Positions 36,240 through 48,600 of a DNA stretch of 64,000 bases are shown piece after piece. The notes below the pieces were generated by a model, which searched no databases, was not told the DNA's origin, and saw only the letters and a program-made list of their open reading frames with translations. Each line of letters starts with the position of its first letter. Position 1 is the stretch's first letter. The stretch comes from Cheilinus undulatus (taxonomy: Eukaryota > Chordata > Actinopteri > Labriformes > Labridae): NCBI RefSeq assembly GCF_018320785.1, contig NC_054886.1, positions 35,504,020 through 35,568,019 of the forward strand, given 5' to 3'. Made by a program: the position numbers and the translations under genes.

Positions 36240-37075
36240 ACTAAATTTCATTTATTTCCCTATTTCTGTTCCAGTAACACTGATAGTCATTCTGGATTAG
36301 GGACAGGATTCCTCTAAAGCCGGTTACACACCGCCACGTGGTAACTACCCTGACCACCGCCTCCCTGCCAGAGGAGTCTCCTGAAGTGCTGTGTGTTTTC
36401 CAAAGCGGCTGCTGCCGCCGCGGTACGAGGCGGCAATGATGTAGAGGTGCTTCAGTGAACATCACAGCAGAGCCCGCCCACAAGCCCATCACCCCCCCCC
36501 CCCCCCCAACAACATGTAGAGTAACTCGCAATCTTTGTATATCAACATGAATAATATACTATAAAACGGAGGGAAAAATACGGTTCCATCATCAAAATAA
36601 TTCCCCCTAGAAAATACGTTTCCATGGTTGGTTCCACAGTTTTTCTTCTGGTTGTTTCTGTGCGATGGTAGAGCCGGGTTGTAGAGCTCAGGATATTCTG
36701 ACACCAACATTATGAGCTCCTTCATTGTTTGCTTTGGCCCATGAAGCCTGCTATATCCGGGTTCTCTCCCTCCTTCGATGTGATTGGCTGCTGCCAGGCG
36801 GGTGCCGCCAGAAAGTTCAACACTCTGAACTCCGAGTGGCAGGGCAAAATCTGTGCGCATTCACGTGGGCGGCAACCGCTTCTGGGTCCTACCGCCGATG
36901 TTAAAATTCTCGTCTACCTCCCGTTCCTCATTAAAATGACTGGAGGCAGTGAGTCTCCGCGTGGCGGTGTTAAAAGGGCTTTAGTGTCTCGTTTCCATGG
37001 AGACCAGGTTGGCCTGTATGTTGAAGCGTTCAGGAGTAGCAGCCTTTATATCATAGGTGTGTGCCCTGTTTGAAA
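36240..37075 (-). mobile_element. Possible Harbinger-type remnant with a MADF-like segment
   Basis: On the minus strand (within 36,489-36,860) the frame reads MKELIMLVSEYPELYNPALP followed by HRNNQKK. That is the start of a MADF DNA-binding domain (LIxLVxxYPxLY then RNxxKK), a fold carried by the second ORF of some PIF/Harbinger transposons as well as by host genes. The frame continues into AT-rich sequence without the rest of the domain. A run of about 18 C lies at 36,491-36,508. No ends found. Confidence 0.5.
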
Positions 37076-37119
37076 ACACCTGGTAGTCTTCTATCGTCGT
37101 TGATCCTGCTAAACTGCTC

Positions 37120-37690
37120 AAGCTCTGTGGGGTTGCACTGGGATCAGGTAGGAACAGCCCTTTTCAAGTCCAGACCCTGATCCTCTGTTGGATTGAGGTC
37201 TGGGCTTTGACTCGGCCACTCCAGAACATTCCCCTTGTTGTCTTTAAACCATTTCTGTGTTGCTTTCTCTGGATGTTTCGGCTCATTGTCTGACTAGAAA
37301 ACAAATCTTCTCCCAAGCCGTAGTTCTGCTGAGAAGCATCCCCACAGCATGATGCTGCCACCACCGTGCTCCACAAGGGGATGGTGTGTTTGTGGCGTCT
37401 TGTCTGATGGTCAAAGATCTCCATTCTGGTCTCATCAGACCAAAGAACTTTCTTCCTTTCGACCATGGAGTCTCCCACAGTCCTTCTGGTGAGCTCTAGT
37501 CCAGACTGAATCTGATCTAGTCTTTGCCACTTCCATGTCTTGATGATCGATTGAGTGTTCTTTTGTCTTCATGGTGTAATGGCAGCTAGGAATACCGATT
37601 AATGAGCAACTGGATCTGCCAGACACAAAAAACATGAAAGGGCAAAACGTCCAAGGGGGTGAATACTTTAATTTGGGGTGTGCCCAAGAA
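37120..37690 (-). mobile_element. Tc1-like transposon remnant
   Basis: The minus strand encodes RKKVLWSDETRMEIFDHQTR, then HKHTIPLWSTVVAAS and a broken tail, typical Tc1 transposase around the first catalytic Asp. It is the same family as the 7.1-8.5 kb remnant but lies in opposite orientation. Internal deletions and frame breaks make it inactive. It ends just left of the split orphan GPCR gene. Confidence 0.8.
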
Positions 37691-37833
37691 GTTAATAAGC
37701 CTCACCTGTTCTTTCCTGAAATACATTTTTTTTAAAAACAAAAACTGCTGACCATGCATTTTTCAGACTTTTGCTGCTGATGTGATACATCTTTTCCTCC
37801 TCTTCCTCCTCTTCAGGTTTCCATCTTATAAAG

Positions 37834-40642
37834 ATGTCTTCAAACCTCTCTGATGACTCTGGTGGTCCTCATATTCCCCTCTTGTTTGCTTGTTTTGAGT
37901 CCACGGCTGGAGCATACACCATGTCATCCATCCTCATCCTCTTCATGCTCCTCATCCTCCCTCTCAACCTCTTCATCCTCTATCTGGGAATCCAGCGGTG
38001 GAGGAAACAGCGCTCTGGTCCGGGATCCGACACCATGGCTTACTCCGACTTCTGCACCTACATTCACGCCATCGTTGAGCTGATTGCATCCGTGTCCCAC
38101 ATCCTCTACATCTGTGTCCAGTATTTTACCTTTTTTTGGTTCCTCCCACCTTTCTTCGGGCTCTTTGCCTGGTTCGGACAGATGCTGATACCTATCCTTA
38201 CCTGTCTGGAGCGCTACCTGGCTGTCGTTCACCCAATCACATACCTGGGTCTGAAAAAGGTGGGTGGGGTCAGGATCAGAAACATCAGCATGGGGTGCGT
38301 GTTTTTGTTGTCAGTGGGCGGAGCCTCTTTTGTGATCGTGCTCGTTGTGCACCCTCATCACGGCTTGTTGCCGTCTACTTTCATTCTCATCCTCTTCTTG
38401 ATCATCATGACAGTCAGAGCTAGATCATAGAAATCTAGATCAGATTATACTGTCATCAATGGGACAGTGCTGGGAATCAGCCATGTGAGACAACACTCAG
38501 GCCTAGCACGCACTGCAGAAGCCTGTTTGTAGTTTTAGAGGAAAATAGAATAGTACTGAAATTCCTCTCTTCAACGTCAAGGAACATATCCAGATAGAAG
38601 AGCTACGGACAGTCCCCAGAATCTGAGGAAGGAAACTGAAAGTCTTCATCTGCTGCCCTGCTGTCACCAGAAAGTTGATTCCTGCTGCCAAAGACTTTCA
38701 CTTGCTGTTTTACTTTGCTGTGTCCATTTATGTCCAGTACAGTGCCTTCACCTACGCGGACACTAGTAACTGTTGTCTGGTTAATCATCATTATATTAAA
38801 GTTATAGTAATATTTCTAATATTTTATCAACAACTAAACTGAGCAAATCAATTCCAAACATAGATGGTGCCCCGTGTGAGGCCGTCAATAAATCAATGTA
38901 CTCTAATCTAGCATGTTTACTTTGAGGGGCCAATAGGAGAGTAAGAACTGGTAACAGAACCAGAATTATGATCAAGAGGCAGAAACACAAGTCAGAATCA
39001 GACTCACTAAGAACCAGAAGAAACCTTCATCAAAACCAGACTAACATTAAACAGGCAGAAACCTGGAGCAGATCCAGACTCCTGGTGAACAGGCAGAAAC
39101 CTGGAGCAGATCCAGACTCCTGGTGAACAGTCAGAAACCTGGAGCAGATCCAGACTCCTGGTGAACAGACAGAAACCTGGAGCAGATCCAGACTCCTGGT
39201 GAACAGACAGAAACCTGGAGCAGATCCAGACTCCTGGTGAACAGACAGAGATCTAAAGCAGATCCAGACTCCTGGTGAACAGACAGAAACCTGGAGCAGA
39301 TCCAGACTCCTGGTGAACAGACAGAAACCTGGAGCAGATCCAGACTCCTGGTGAACAGACAGAAACCTGGAGCAGATCCAGACTCCTGGTGAACAGTCAG
39401 AAACCTGGAGCAGATCCAGACTCCTGGTGAACAGGCAGAAACCTGGAGCAGATCCAGACTCCTGGTGAACAGACAGAGATCTAAAGCAGATCCAGACTCC
39501 TGGTGAACAGAGGCAGAAACACAAGTCAGAATCAGACTCACTAAGAACCAGAAGAAACCTTCATCAAAACCAGACTAACATTAAACAGGCAGAAACCTGG
39601 AGCAGATCCAGACTCCTGGTGAACAGACAGAAACCTGGAGCAGATCCAGACTCCTGGTGAACAGGCAGAAACCTGGAGCAGATCCAGACTCCTGGTGAAC
39701 AGACAGAAACCTGGAGCAGATCCAGACTCCTGGTGAACAGACAGAAACCTGGAGCAGATCCAGACTCCTGGTGAACAGACAGAAACCTGGAGCAGATCCA
39801 GACTCATGTTGAACAGACAGAGATCTAAAGCAGATCCAGACTCCTGGTGAACAGACAGAAACCTGGAGCAGATCCAGACTCCTGGTGAACAGGTAGTTCA
39901 GTGGTATGTATGGTTAAAACATCAGTCTTAAAGATCTTCACCAGCACTGAGTTTGTATTGAAATACTTTAACAAAATGAAAATTTGCTTAAATTCAAACT
40001 CTTGCTGAAGCTTTCCTCTGCAGCGTTGATAGGAAAAATAAAATCTGTCTGCTTTAATGGTCTGTTTGAAGTTCTTCATTGAATTTGCATCATGTAAACT
40101 ACATCTCACTCCAGCTCTGACCTGGCCTTCATCTAAAGACACACTAACACCTTAATCACTGACTTGTGTTGATGAAGTTGGATGAGACGTTAGAAACCAG
40201 CAGCTGAGAGAAGACTAACACAGTCCAGGGTGAGGGTCTTCAGCACTGGCTGCCGTGCTTTGGATGGGTTGGTGTCACAGCTCTGTATTCACCTGAATTA
40301 CCCATCATTCCATGCTTCAGATTCTTGGTTTTCTCCTTTCTCGTGGTGTCTTTCTGCAGCCTGTCCATCCTGCTTGTCCTGGTTCATCCAGGGCCAGGAG
40401 AGGTCAGAAAGAAGAGAGAGCAGGTGAACCAATCAACGAAGAGGGCGTTCTACACCATCACCACTATACTGGGAGTGCTGGTGATTCTGGCTTTAGATGC
40501 TTCATCATTATTGGTTGAGACTGACGGCTGTGTGGTGATGGTGTCAGCATACAGGTTTATTCTGCCCAGCAGCTTGGTGCTGCCTCGACTCTTTCTGTAC
40601 AGAGTGGGAAAATTAGCCTGCTGCAGATCCAGCTCTGAGTAA
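37834..40642 (+). CDS. Orphan seven-transmembrane receptor, split in TM5 (gene or pseudogene)
   Basis: Relative of the receptor at 25.8-26.7 kb. The 5' part (37,834 to a stop at 38,430) holds TM1-TM5 with RWRKQR, ILTCLERYLAVVHPITY and RIRN. The 3' part (about 40,321-40,642) holds TM5-TM7 with FCSLSILLVLVHPGPGE and LPSSLVLPRLFLYRVGKL. A CTCTTCAG acceptor precedes the ATG, as in the relative. Removing 38,373-40,320 as a GT-AG intron (donor CC|GTCTAC, weak; acceptor ATGCTTCAG|A) gives 286 residues that align with the relative across TM5 with a one-residue gap. Otherwise the gene is broken by an insertion. The relative has no such intron. The inserted block carries the 38-bp minisatellite. NPxxY is again replaced by PSSLVLP. 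Confidence 0.6.
38977..39895. repeat. 38-bp minisatellite with a duplicated flank
   Basis: Two blocks (about 39,050-39,515 and 39,588-39,895) of a 38-bp unit ('gcagatccagactcctggtg', 'cagaaacctg'); some units read 'agatctaaa' instead of 'aacctgg'. The ~85-bp leader ('aggcagaaacacaagtcaga' onward) occurs at 38,977 and again at 39,511, 534 bases apart, so leader plus about 12 units was duplicated as a block. Minus-strand frames over it are artefacts. Confidence 0.93.
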
Positions 40643-40944
40643 ACGAGTCCGGGTTGGTGGACCTCAGAAACTTCCTTGGTCCTGGAATGTTTGAAAAGGC
40701 ACAATCAAGGGTGCACAACGTAGGACGTGACTTCTAAAGTTGCTGCAGATATTTTAGCTGTAAGGGTCTGACTATTTCAGCTGTAAATACTGGCCAGAAA
40801 AACAGAGAGCTGACCGGAACAACTATGAATGCAAACACTTCACAATGGTCTGATGCAGTTCACTGAAAATGTGGGCACAGAGCTGGATGAAACCCACAGG
40901 AACCCCGAAGAAAGAAATACACTACTATAGAAAAAGCTGGATGC
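40643..40944. other. Non-coding, 3' of the split receptor
   Basis: Downstream of the stop codon at 40,642. No gene recognised before the 22-bp array begins. Confidence 0.4.
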
Positions 40945-41400
40945 TGATAAACCTAGAGACTGGACCCTGATAATCCCAGAGAATGGACCCTGATAATCCC
41001 AGAGAATGGACCCTGATAATCCCAGAGAATGGACCCTGATAAACCCAGAGACTGGACCCTGATAATCCCAGAGAATGGACCCTGATAATCCCAGAGAATG
41101 GACCCTGATAAACCCAGAGACTGGACCCTGATAATCCCAGAGACTGGACCCTGATAATCCCAGAGAATGGACCCTGATAAACCCAGAGAATGGACCCTGA
41201 TAATCCCAGAGAATGGACCCTGATAATCCCAGAGAATGGACCCTGATAATCCCAGAGAATGGACCCTGATAATCCCAGAGAATGGACCCTGATAATCCCA
41301 GAGAATGGACCCTGATAAACCCAGAGAATGGACCCTGATAATCCCAGAGAATGGACCCTGATAAACCCAGAGAATGGACCCTGATAATCCCAGAGAATGA
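40945..41400. repeat. 22/23-bp minisatellite, array 2
   Basis: About 20 units of 'cagagaatggaccctgat' plus 'aatcc' or 'aaacc', mostly 23 bp. It directly precedes the left copy of the LAAO-containing duplication, as array 3 precedes the right copy. Confidence 0.95.
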
Positions 41401-42016
41401 TTAGATGATAATTAGGGGACCTAACTTGATGATAAATGTTAAGTTCAGTTTTTTAAAAGACAGTGAGTCCAGCTTATTTTCAGAGATCCTGGTCTCTTAT
41501 TATTGCTGCTTTTAAAGGTAAATGTTGATGAGAGTTTCAGTCAAACCAACAAATGACAGTAAAATGCATTTCCCCTGCAGGTCTGGGAACATTTAGGCAA
41601 AGTACATCATAATTTTAAAACAAAAATCAATGATTAAATCAAATCATGGTGACTTTTATCAAAGACATCCACTCCAAAACACCAAAATATCCAGTTATAT
41701 GTAAAGAACATTATCTTTATTATCTTAGTGAAACAAAGCTTTAGTTGAACCGCACTTTTATCTTTTTTAGCTCTGTTTTTGATGTTTTTCCTCTGCCATG
41801 AGTTTTGCTTACTTTCTTCATGTTTTAACCCTCTGAGACTGACATTGTCATCTACAGCAGAAAAAAACATGGGCTATTTTAAGTTTAATAACTTTTTTAA
41901 ACCTCTTAAAGCCCTCCATGTTTTTGTTTCAGTTATACTATCCATGCATTTGTAGTGTTTTTAGCAAGGCTGGAACTTGGGCAACTTTCCAGGGTCTTCT
42001 GAGGTTAAATCCACTT
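41401..42016. repeat. Left copy of the duplicated segment, 5' part
   Basis: From 'attgctgcttttaaaggtaa' (near 41,504) to 'ggttaaatccactt' at 42,016 this matches 61,220-61,526 with local gaps. About 200 bases around 41,725-41,935 have no counterpart in the right copy. Non-coding 3' flank of the LAAO gene. Confidence 0.85.
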
Positions 42017-45000
42017 AACTCACTTAAACAAAGTTGAACATGAAAAGCTGGGAAAAATGTCATCTGCTCAAGTGTTTTACGCTTGTTATAAATTATCAAG
42101 GAGAGGAGTTGCAATCCTAATATGGCCCCAGTACACCTTTCAAGTGGAAGAAGTGCTACCTTGATAAATGTGTACAATCCACCAGAAGAAGGACCAGACC
42201 TAATTAAGAAAGCAGTGGATATCATGGCCTCTCGAAGACAGGGAATAACAATAATGGCAGGAGACTTTAACCTCATTATGGATGCAAATCTAGACACCCA
42301 GGGCACTAGACAACATAGCTCTGAACCAGCAGCCAAACTACTGAGAAGGGCTATTGAAGAAATTGGAGTGGTAGATGTTTGGAGAGCTCTGAATGCTAAA
42401 GAGAGAAACTTTGCCTACTATTCTAAGGCTCATGATAAGTACTCAAGGTTAGATTACTTTTTTTATTTTCAAAAATGATATGTTTAGAGAGAAGGAGTGT
42501 AACATACATCAAATAACTCTGTTGGACCATGCTTTGGTTTCAATTATATTGGAAATAGGATGGGAGAGGAGTAAAACATTACGGACACTTAATAACTCAC
42601 TGCTACAACTGCATAACTTTAAAACCAAGATAAAAACAATGATTGAAAATATTCTAGGAGCTAATGACACGGGGGAGGTTAACCCAGTGATTCTCTGGGA
42701 GAGTATGAAGGCAGTCATTCGGGGAGAAATTATAAGCTTGACAGCATGGAGGAAAAAGGAACGGGAGATAAAAGCCAGGGGAAAGCTCTCAGATATGACG
42801 ACATTACAGAAAACTAGAAAAGAGCTTGATAGTCTTCTACCTGAAAAAGTAGAGCGTGCTATGGCTTTTACCAAACAAAAACATTATGATGGGGGGCAAA
42901 ATCACTAAAATCACTCTCTAAACTGAGAAAACAACAAACAAGATCAAATATCCCATTAATTAAGAAAATTAACAAGAAGAAGATAATAACAGGTAACCAG
43001 GAGATTGCAGAAGAGTTTGCAGAGTTTTATAGACAACTGTACTGTCCAGAAAAAGAAGTGGACCAGGCTGAGCTGAAACATTTTTTGCAAGATTTGGAAC
43101 TGCCACAAGTTACTCTTGAACAGAGTCAAAGTCTCAGCGCTTCAATTACTTCTGAAGAAATAACTAAAGCAATTGAGATGTTAAAGCTAGATAAGAGCCC
43201 TGGATGTGATGGTTTTACTGGTGAATTCTATAGAGAATTTAAAACACAGCTGATTCTTATCCTACACAAAGTGTTTAACTGGACATTAACTCGTGGAATA
43301 TGGCCAGATACTTGGAGTAACTCTGTTATAGTTGTTATTCATAAGGAGGTAATGACCCATCACAGTGTGGAGGATATAGACCTATTACTTTACTAAATGT
43401 TGATGAAAAACTGCTAAGCAGCATACTAGCTGGAAGACTATCTAAAATCATGCCCGATATCATAGATTTAGATCAAACAGGGTTCATAAAAAACAGACAG
43501 TTATCAGATAATGTCAGACGTACACTAAACATAATGGATTATGTACAGAAAATAGCAAACAGGCTCTTTTACTCACCCTTGATGCTGAAAGCATTTGATA
43601 GGGTGGCCTGGCCCTTTATCTTTGAGACATGTCATCACTTTGGTTTTGGTAATACCTTTATGTACAGTACTTTCAAAGCTCAGGTCTGAGTAAATGGAAC
43701 AATATCAAATTATCTTGAGCTTAGAAGAGGCACAAGTCAAGGGGATCCACTCTCACCATTAATTTTCGCACTGTGTATCGAACCTCTGGCAGTGAGCATA
43801 AGAAGAAGTAGCAGGTATACAGCAGAAGGCTGCCCTTTATGCCGATGATGTTATTTTATATCTGACAAAATTAGACAGTACTCTCCCAGCCTTGATGAAG
43901 ACTATTGAAGAATACAGTACTGTCTCAGGGTAAAGGCTAAACATGCAAAAATGTGAGGCAATCAGCCTGGGAGCCTCTTTTTCCCAAGAGATAAAAAATA
44001 AATATCCTTGGAAATGGGACAGACAGAAAGTGAAATATCTGGGAATCGAATAACCTAGGGATTTAGATCATCTTTACAAATACAATTTTGATCAACTTGA
44101 AGAGAAAATTAAACAAGATTTGAATAGGTGGAAATTGGTCCCTTTGTCCTTGCTCAGAAGAATCGATACCATCAGAATGAATATCCTCCCTAGATTTTTA
44201 TTCTTGTTTAAGGCCTTACCCCTAAATTTTTTATATTATTTATTTATTTATTATTATTTATTTATTTTACATTATATTAAATTTCTCCTTGGGGATAAAT
44301 AAAGTTCTTGTATTGTATTGTAAATATTCAACCACATTCAGGCACTGGGATAGAATGATACTTAAGTTCATATGGGTTAACCAAAAAACCAAGAGTTAAG
44401 ATGAAAACACTCAAACTTGCTAAAAGGTTTGGGGGTCTAGCTCTCCCTAATCTTCAGAATTATTACCAAGCAGCTCATACACAGACAGTACAAACATGGC
44501 TGACTGAAAAACAGACAAAGTGGAGGTTGGTAGAGCTGGCCCCATGCAGAGGTATGGAGAAAACCTGGCCATTTCTTGATTCAAAGTTACAGTTAAAAAT
44601 AGACAACAAATGGTTCCAAAACACTCTCAGAGTCTGGAACAAAGTAAGAAAAGACCTAAATATTCATAACGAAACACTGTTATTGAGAGAGATAATAAGA
44701 GATCCAAAATTTATTCCAAGCAAAGACGATGGTACCTTTAAAACTTGGAATCAGAAAGGCCTGTTGATTTTTGGACAAGTTATAGATAAAAAAGTTATTG
44801 TGCAATTTAAAATGTTACAGAAGGAATATGACCTGCCACACTCTCACTTCTTTAGATAGCTACAAGAAGCTACATAGAGAATATTGATATAAAGAAAAAA
44901 AGCTCACAGATCTACATGCCTTAACACAGTTTTTGGTTAAAAATTATAATAGCTGGAACTTCAAACATCATATCTCATTCTTATGTGGTATCCTAGATGG

Positions 45001-45520
45001 TGATAATAACAAAGAGCATTTGAGAGAAAAAACAAGATGGCAAGATGAACTTGATTTTTACAATACCTCAGACTGAATGGCCTGACAATATACTGAACAC
45101 TTATTTGTAATGAAATTAGGAATATTTTAAAAATTGACTCAATACTTAACCGTGAGTTTATTCTTTTAGGCAGATTACCTGATGGGACAATGAATTCTGA
45201 TGATAAACACCTCAGAATAATGAGAGTATCTGCACTTAAACTTATAACTAAAAACTGGCTTCAGAAAGTCAGTCCAGGGGTAGCTAAATGGAGAGAACTG
45301 ATGGAACAAATTAAAGAAATGGAGAACTTAACATATAAAATTAGAGGGAATTCAAGAAAGGGTAAAATATTGTGGGCAAAATGGGAAAACTATATGGAAA
45401 ATAGAGAAGCAAACAAAGTAAACTAACAATAATAATAATAACATGAATCCGATTACTACTATTACTAATAACGTTACGTCTAAAATGAATAAAAACATAG
45501 TAACGTCAATCATTCTTACA
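42017..45520 (+). mobile_element. L1-type LINE, truncated and frame-broken
   Basis: Endonuclease text (RRGVAILI, LINVYNPPEE, IMAGDFNLIMDANLD, YSRLDYFF) is followed by the linker and reverse transcriptase: LDKSPGCDGFTGEFYREF, DQTGFIKNRQLSDNVRR, LKAFDRVAWPF and, in another frame near 43,834-43,875, ALYADDVILYL. Many stops and frameshifts. A short foreign insert with 'ccttggggataaataaag' sits at about 44,215-44,327. The right copy of the duplication has 360 other bases (61,527-61,886) in place of this block, so the LINE came in after duplication and replaced sequence, or the site was rearranged. It lies antisense and 3' to the LAAO gene. Confidence 0.85.
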
Positions 45521-45618
45521 CCTTTATCTACCAATCTCTGTTAGTTTTTCTTGGTTATAGGAACCACAATAATCTTTCTCTTGGCATCCACCAAGAAAAA
45601 CCCTCTCAACCCTTAAAA

Positions 45619-48600
45619 CTAGTTTGTTTGTTGATGTTCTAAAGATTCTTCCTGCACCCGTTTGTTAATGTTGGTGGCAGCTCTTATGGCAGATTTCATG
45701 GCTGTCTCCATCCAACCATGTGGGAAAGCCGTGTGTTCTCCAGCAAAGTAAATCCTGCCTTCACTTCTGAAGAGCTCCTTTGCATACTCTACATGCTGGT
45801 AGGGTGCAAAAAGAGCATAGGAACCATAACTGTAAGGGTCTGCACTCCACTTCTTTACAAGCACCCCTGTGCACAGAGACCTGACATGACTACCGTGGAT
45901 CTTCTCCAAATCTCTCAGAGCTAGATCTTTCAGTTCTTCATCACTTGCACCCAAGAAGAGGAGGGAGTCATCAGACCCAGTGTAGGACGCCAGCAGGACC
46001 CCGATGTTCTCGTTGTTGGGGAAGCTGTGGCTGGGATAGTAGATGAAACGGGATGGTCCATCTGTGATGCTCTTCCCTCCTCTGATGCCGTCCTCCTCCC
46101 AGAACTTCTTACTGAATGTGAGGAGGATTTTAGTGGAGCTGTCATAGTGGACCCCCCTCAGGGCATACATCTTATTTTCAGAGAGTGGTGGTTGAAAGTC
46201 CATATAAAGGGCTGCTTTAGCTGCTGTAGTTACCAGGACAGTGTCAGCAGATAGATCTGTCAGAGACGACTGGTCACCTGACTGATAGGATACAACTACT
46301 CCTTCTTCTGACTGGCTGATTCGTTTGACTGCGGAGTTAAGGTGGATGGGGACATGGAGGACATCGCGGAGGGCTGTGGTCAAGAGATCTGTCCCTCCGG
46401 TGACTTCATAGTACCTGCAAGGAAGACGAAACAAAGATTTGGTGGTGACAGGTTGAACTGAGGCTGGCATGTGTTGGCAGGTTGTTAGGTTGAGTCTAGT
46501 TTGTAGGTAGTTTGTGTCGTCAGCACTGTTTGAGCTAAGCTTTCTAGTAGACTCTAAAATTCTCTTGATCTGACCCGTTAACAGTGTGTCCTTTATCAGC
46601 ATGTTTTAGAGGATGAAAGAGCCGAGCTAAGCAAAAGATTAAGACACAATTATTCACAAATTCTTATATCAAAGTCTGAATTCTTAGATTAAAATCTAAA
46701 TTTTGAGATTGAAGTCTGAATTCTTAGATTTGAATTCTGAGAACATGCCAGTCTCCATCCACTCAGTACTTCCTGACTTTTGGTCAGTTTCTTTCTTGCA
46801 TATTTGAACATGGTTACCAGAATGCTAACAGGCCTCCTGTACTCTGGATTTCAGTTTTCATCAACCCAGTTATATTTTCAAACAAATGGAAATACAAGAA
46901 TGTGGCGATTAAAGCAAACTTACGTTACGTTGTCGTTGAGATCAGTCTGGTCGTGTATCATCTCACTCAGTGCCAGATACATGAGGCCCTGTTCGTTGAG
47001 CAAGTCCCCAATCATCTCCAGTGCTCCTGTACTCAAATTGCCTTCCTCTATCAGATACTCCTGTTACACAACACAACAAGGGATTCAGCACTCCTTTATC
47101 ACTCTCCTATATGGGATAACTAAACTCTCAGTAAACCTCAGTAGTCAAAAATGTGTTCACCCTCCCCATTCCTTAGTGCAAGTTTAATTGGAAAAACAGC
47201 AGGACATTTTTCTTACCTGTACAGAGAAGCGACTGTATGTGTGAAGGGCAGCTATGCAGCCACTTTCCCTCACTTCATCTCTGACCTGTGGAGAAGATCG
47301 TGTTGTTAGATCACCACTGTGCTCTATTTGATATCAGAATCTCCTACAGTTCTGTTTCTCCCCTTTAAGCCTGATTTATGCTTTTGCATTGCATTGATGG
47401 CGTAGCTACACATAGCCCTCTGCGTCAACGCGGACCCCTATGACGTAGCCTGACACGCACCTCCAAAAACTCCTAACTACGTGTCGCAGCGACATGGACC
47501 ACAAGGGCTGTGATTGGTCCGCTCAAAATGTCATCCAGGTCCCTCGGTGGGCGAACCAGTGTGGTAAATTCACCCGTTCTCAGCCTCGACTCGTTTAGTG
47601 GACATACAGACCACCTCGGCAGACGTCTTCCCTGTCGCCTGTGCTTCAACATTTGCAACAGAAGAATTTGTTAGTCAATATCGATGAGCGCCAACTCCAA
47701 CCACATCCGCTCCACCTTGGTCGCCATGATTGGAAGATAAACCAGGATTCGGATGTGACCCCTCTGAAACCACACACACACACACACAGCCACACCCCCA
47801 TAGCGGCATGGCGGTGAATTGCAGAGTGACACGTTCCTTCAGCGCAGAACTTCAAATGGTCAATGATGATGTCGGGTCGACAGTGTACCTATGCTTACCT
47901 ACGCTGTTAACGCAACGCAGAAGCTTAAATCAGGCTTTAGCCACATTACATTCTTTAGGGCGTCCTGTAGCAGCTTACTGGCTGACTTTCCCCTCTCACT
48001 TTCTGTCACGTCGTACTTCAGGATGTCCGGGTCTTCTTTCACTTCATAAGTCCTCTTTCTCAGCCCGTGGATCAGGTAAAAGGTGTTGTTGTCATCCATG
48101 ATGAATTCATTCAGCTTGATCCCAAGTTCGTTGGCAAACCAGAGGACAATCCTACGGAGAGATAAATCAGAGTTTGACTTTAGACTTTCATATTCAGTTG
48201 AAACTAGAAGTTTACATATACCAAGATCTGACTTCCTGGCTGATGTCTAGAGGTGTTGCTTCAATATTTCTCCATTATGTTCTTTCCTCATTATGCTATC
48301 TACTTTGTGAAGTGCACCAGTCCCTCCTGCAGCAAAACGCCCCCTCAACATGATGCTGCCACCCCCATACTTCACAGTTGAGGGTGACTGGATGAACATT
48401 CTGTCTGTCACAAATCAGAGCAACAAAATGCATGACCATTAGACTCTTACCATATCCTGTTGAGAGCTTATTCTAACGAAGAAATGTCATCAAGTTCTGA
48501 TAAAACTGGCGCTTTAGCAGCATCCACGCTAATCTCTTCCTCCATAACTGCTCCGGCCTCTTGTTGCGGCTTGCTTACATCATGACTCTGCCGCGCCCAG

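Noticed and set aside
39030-40142. Open frames reading SGSAPGFCLFTRSLDLLQV repeats
   Set aside because: Translation of the 38-bp minisatellite; the three frames permute the same words.
45718-46254. Plus-strand frames opposite the LAAO exon
   Set aside because: Antisense shadows of the real exon; the same shadows recur over copy 2.
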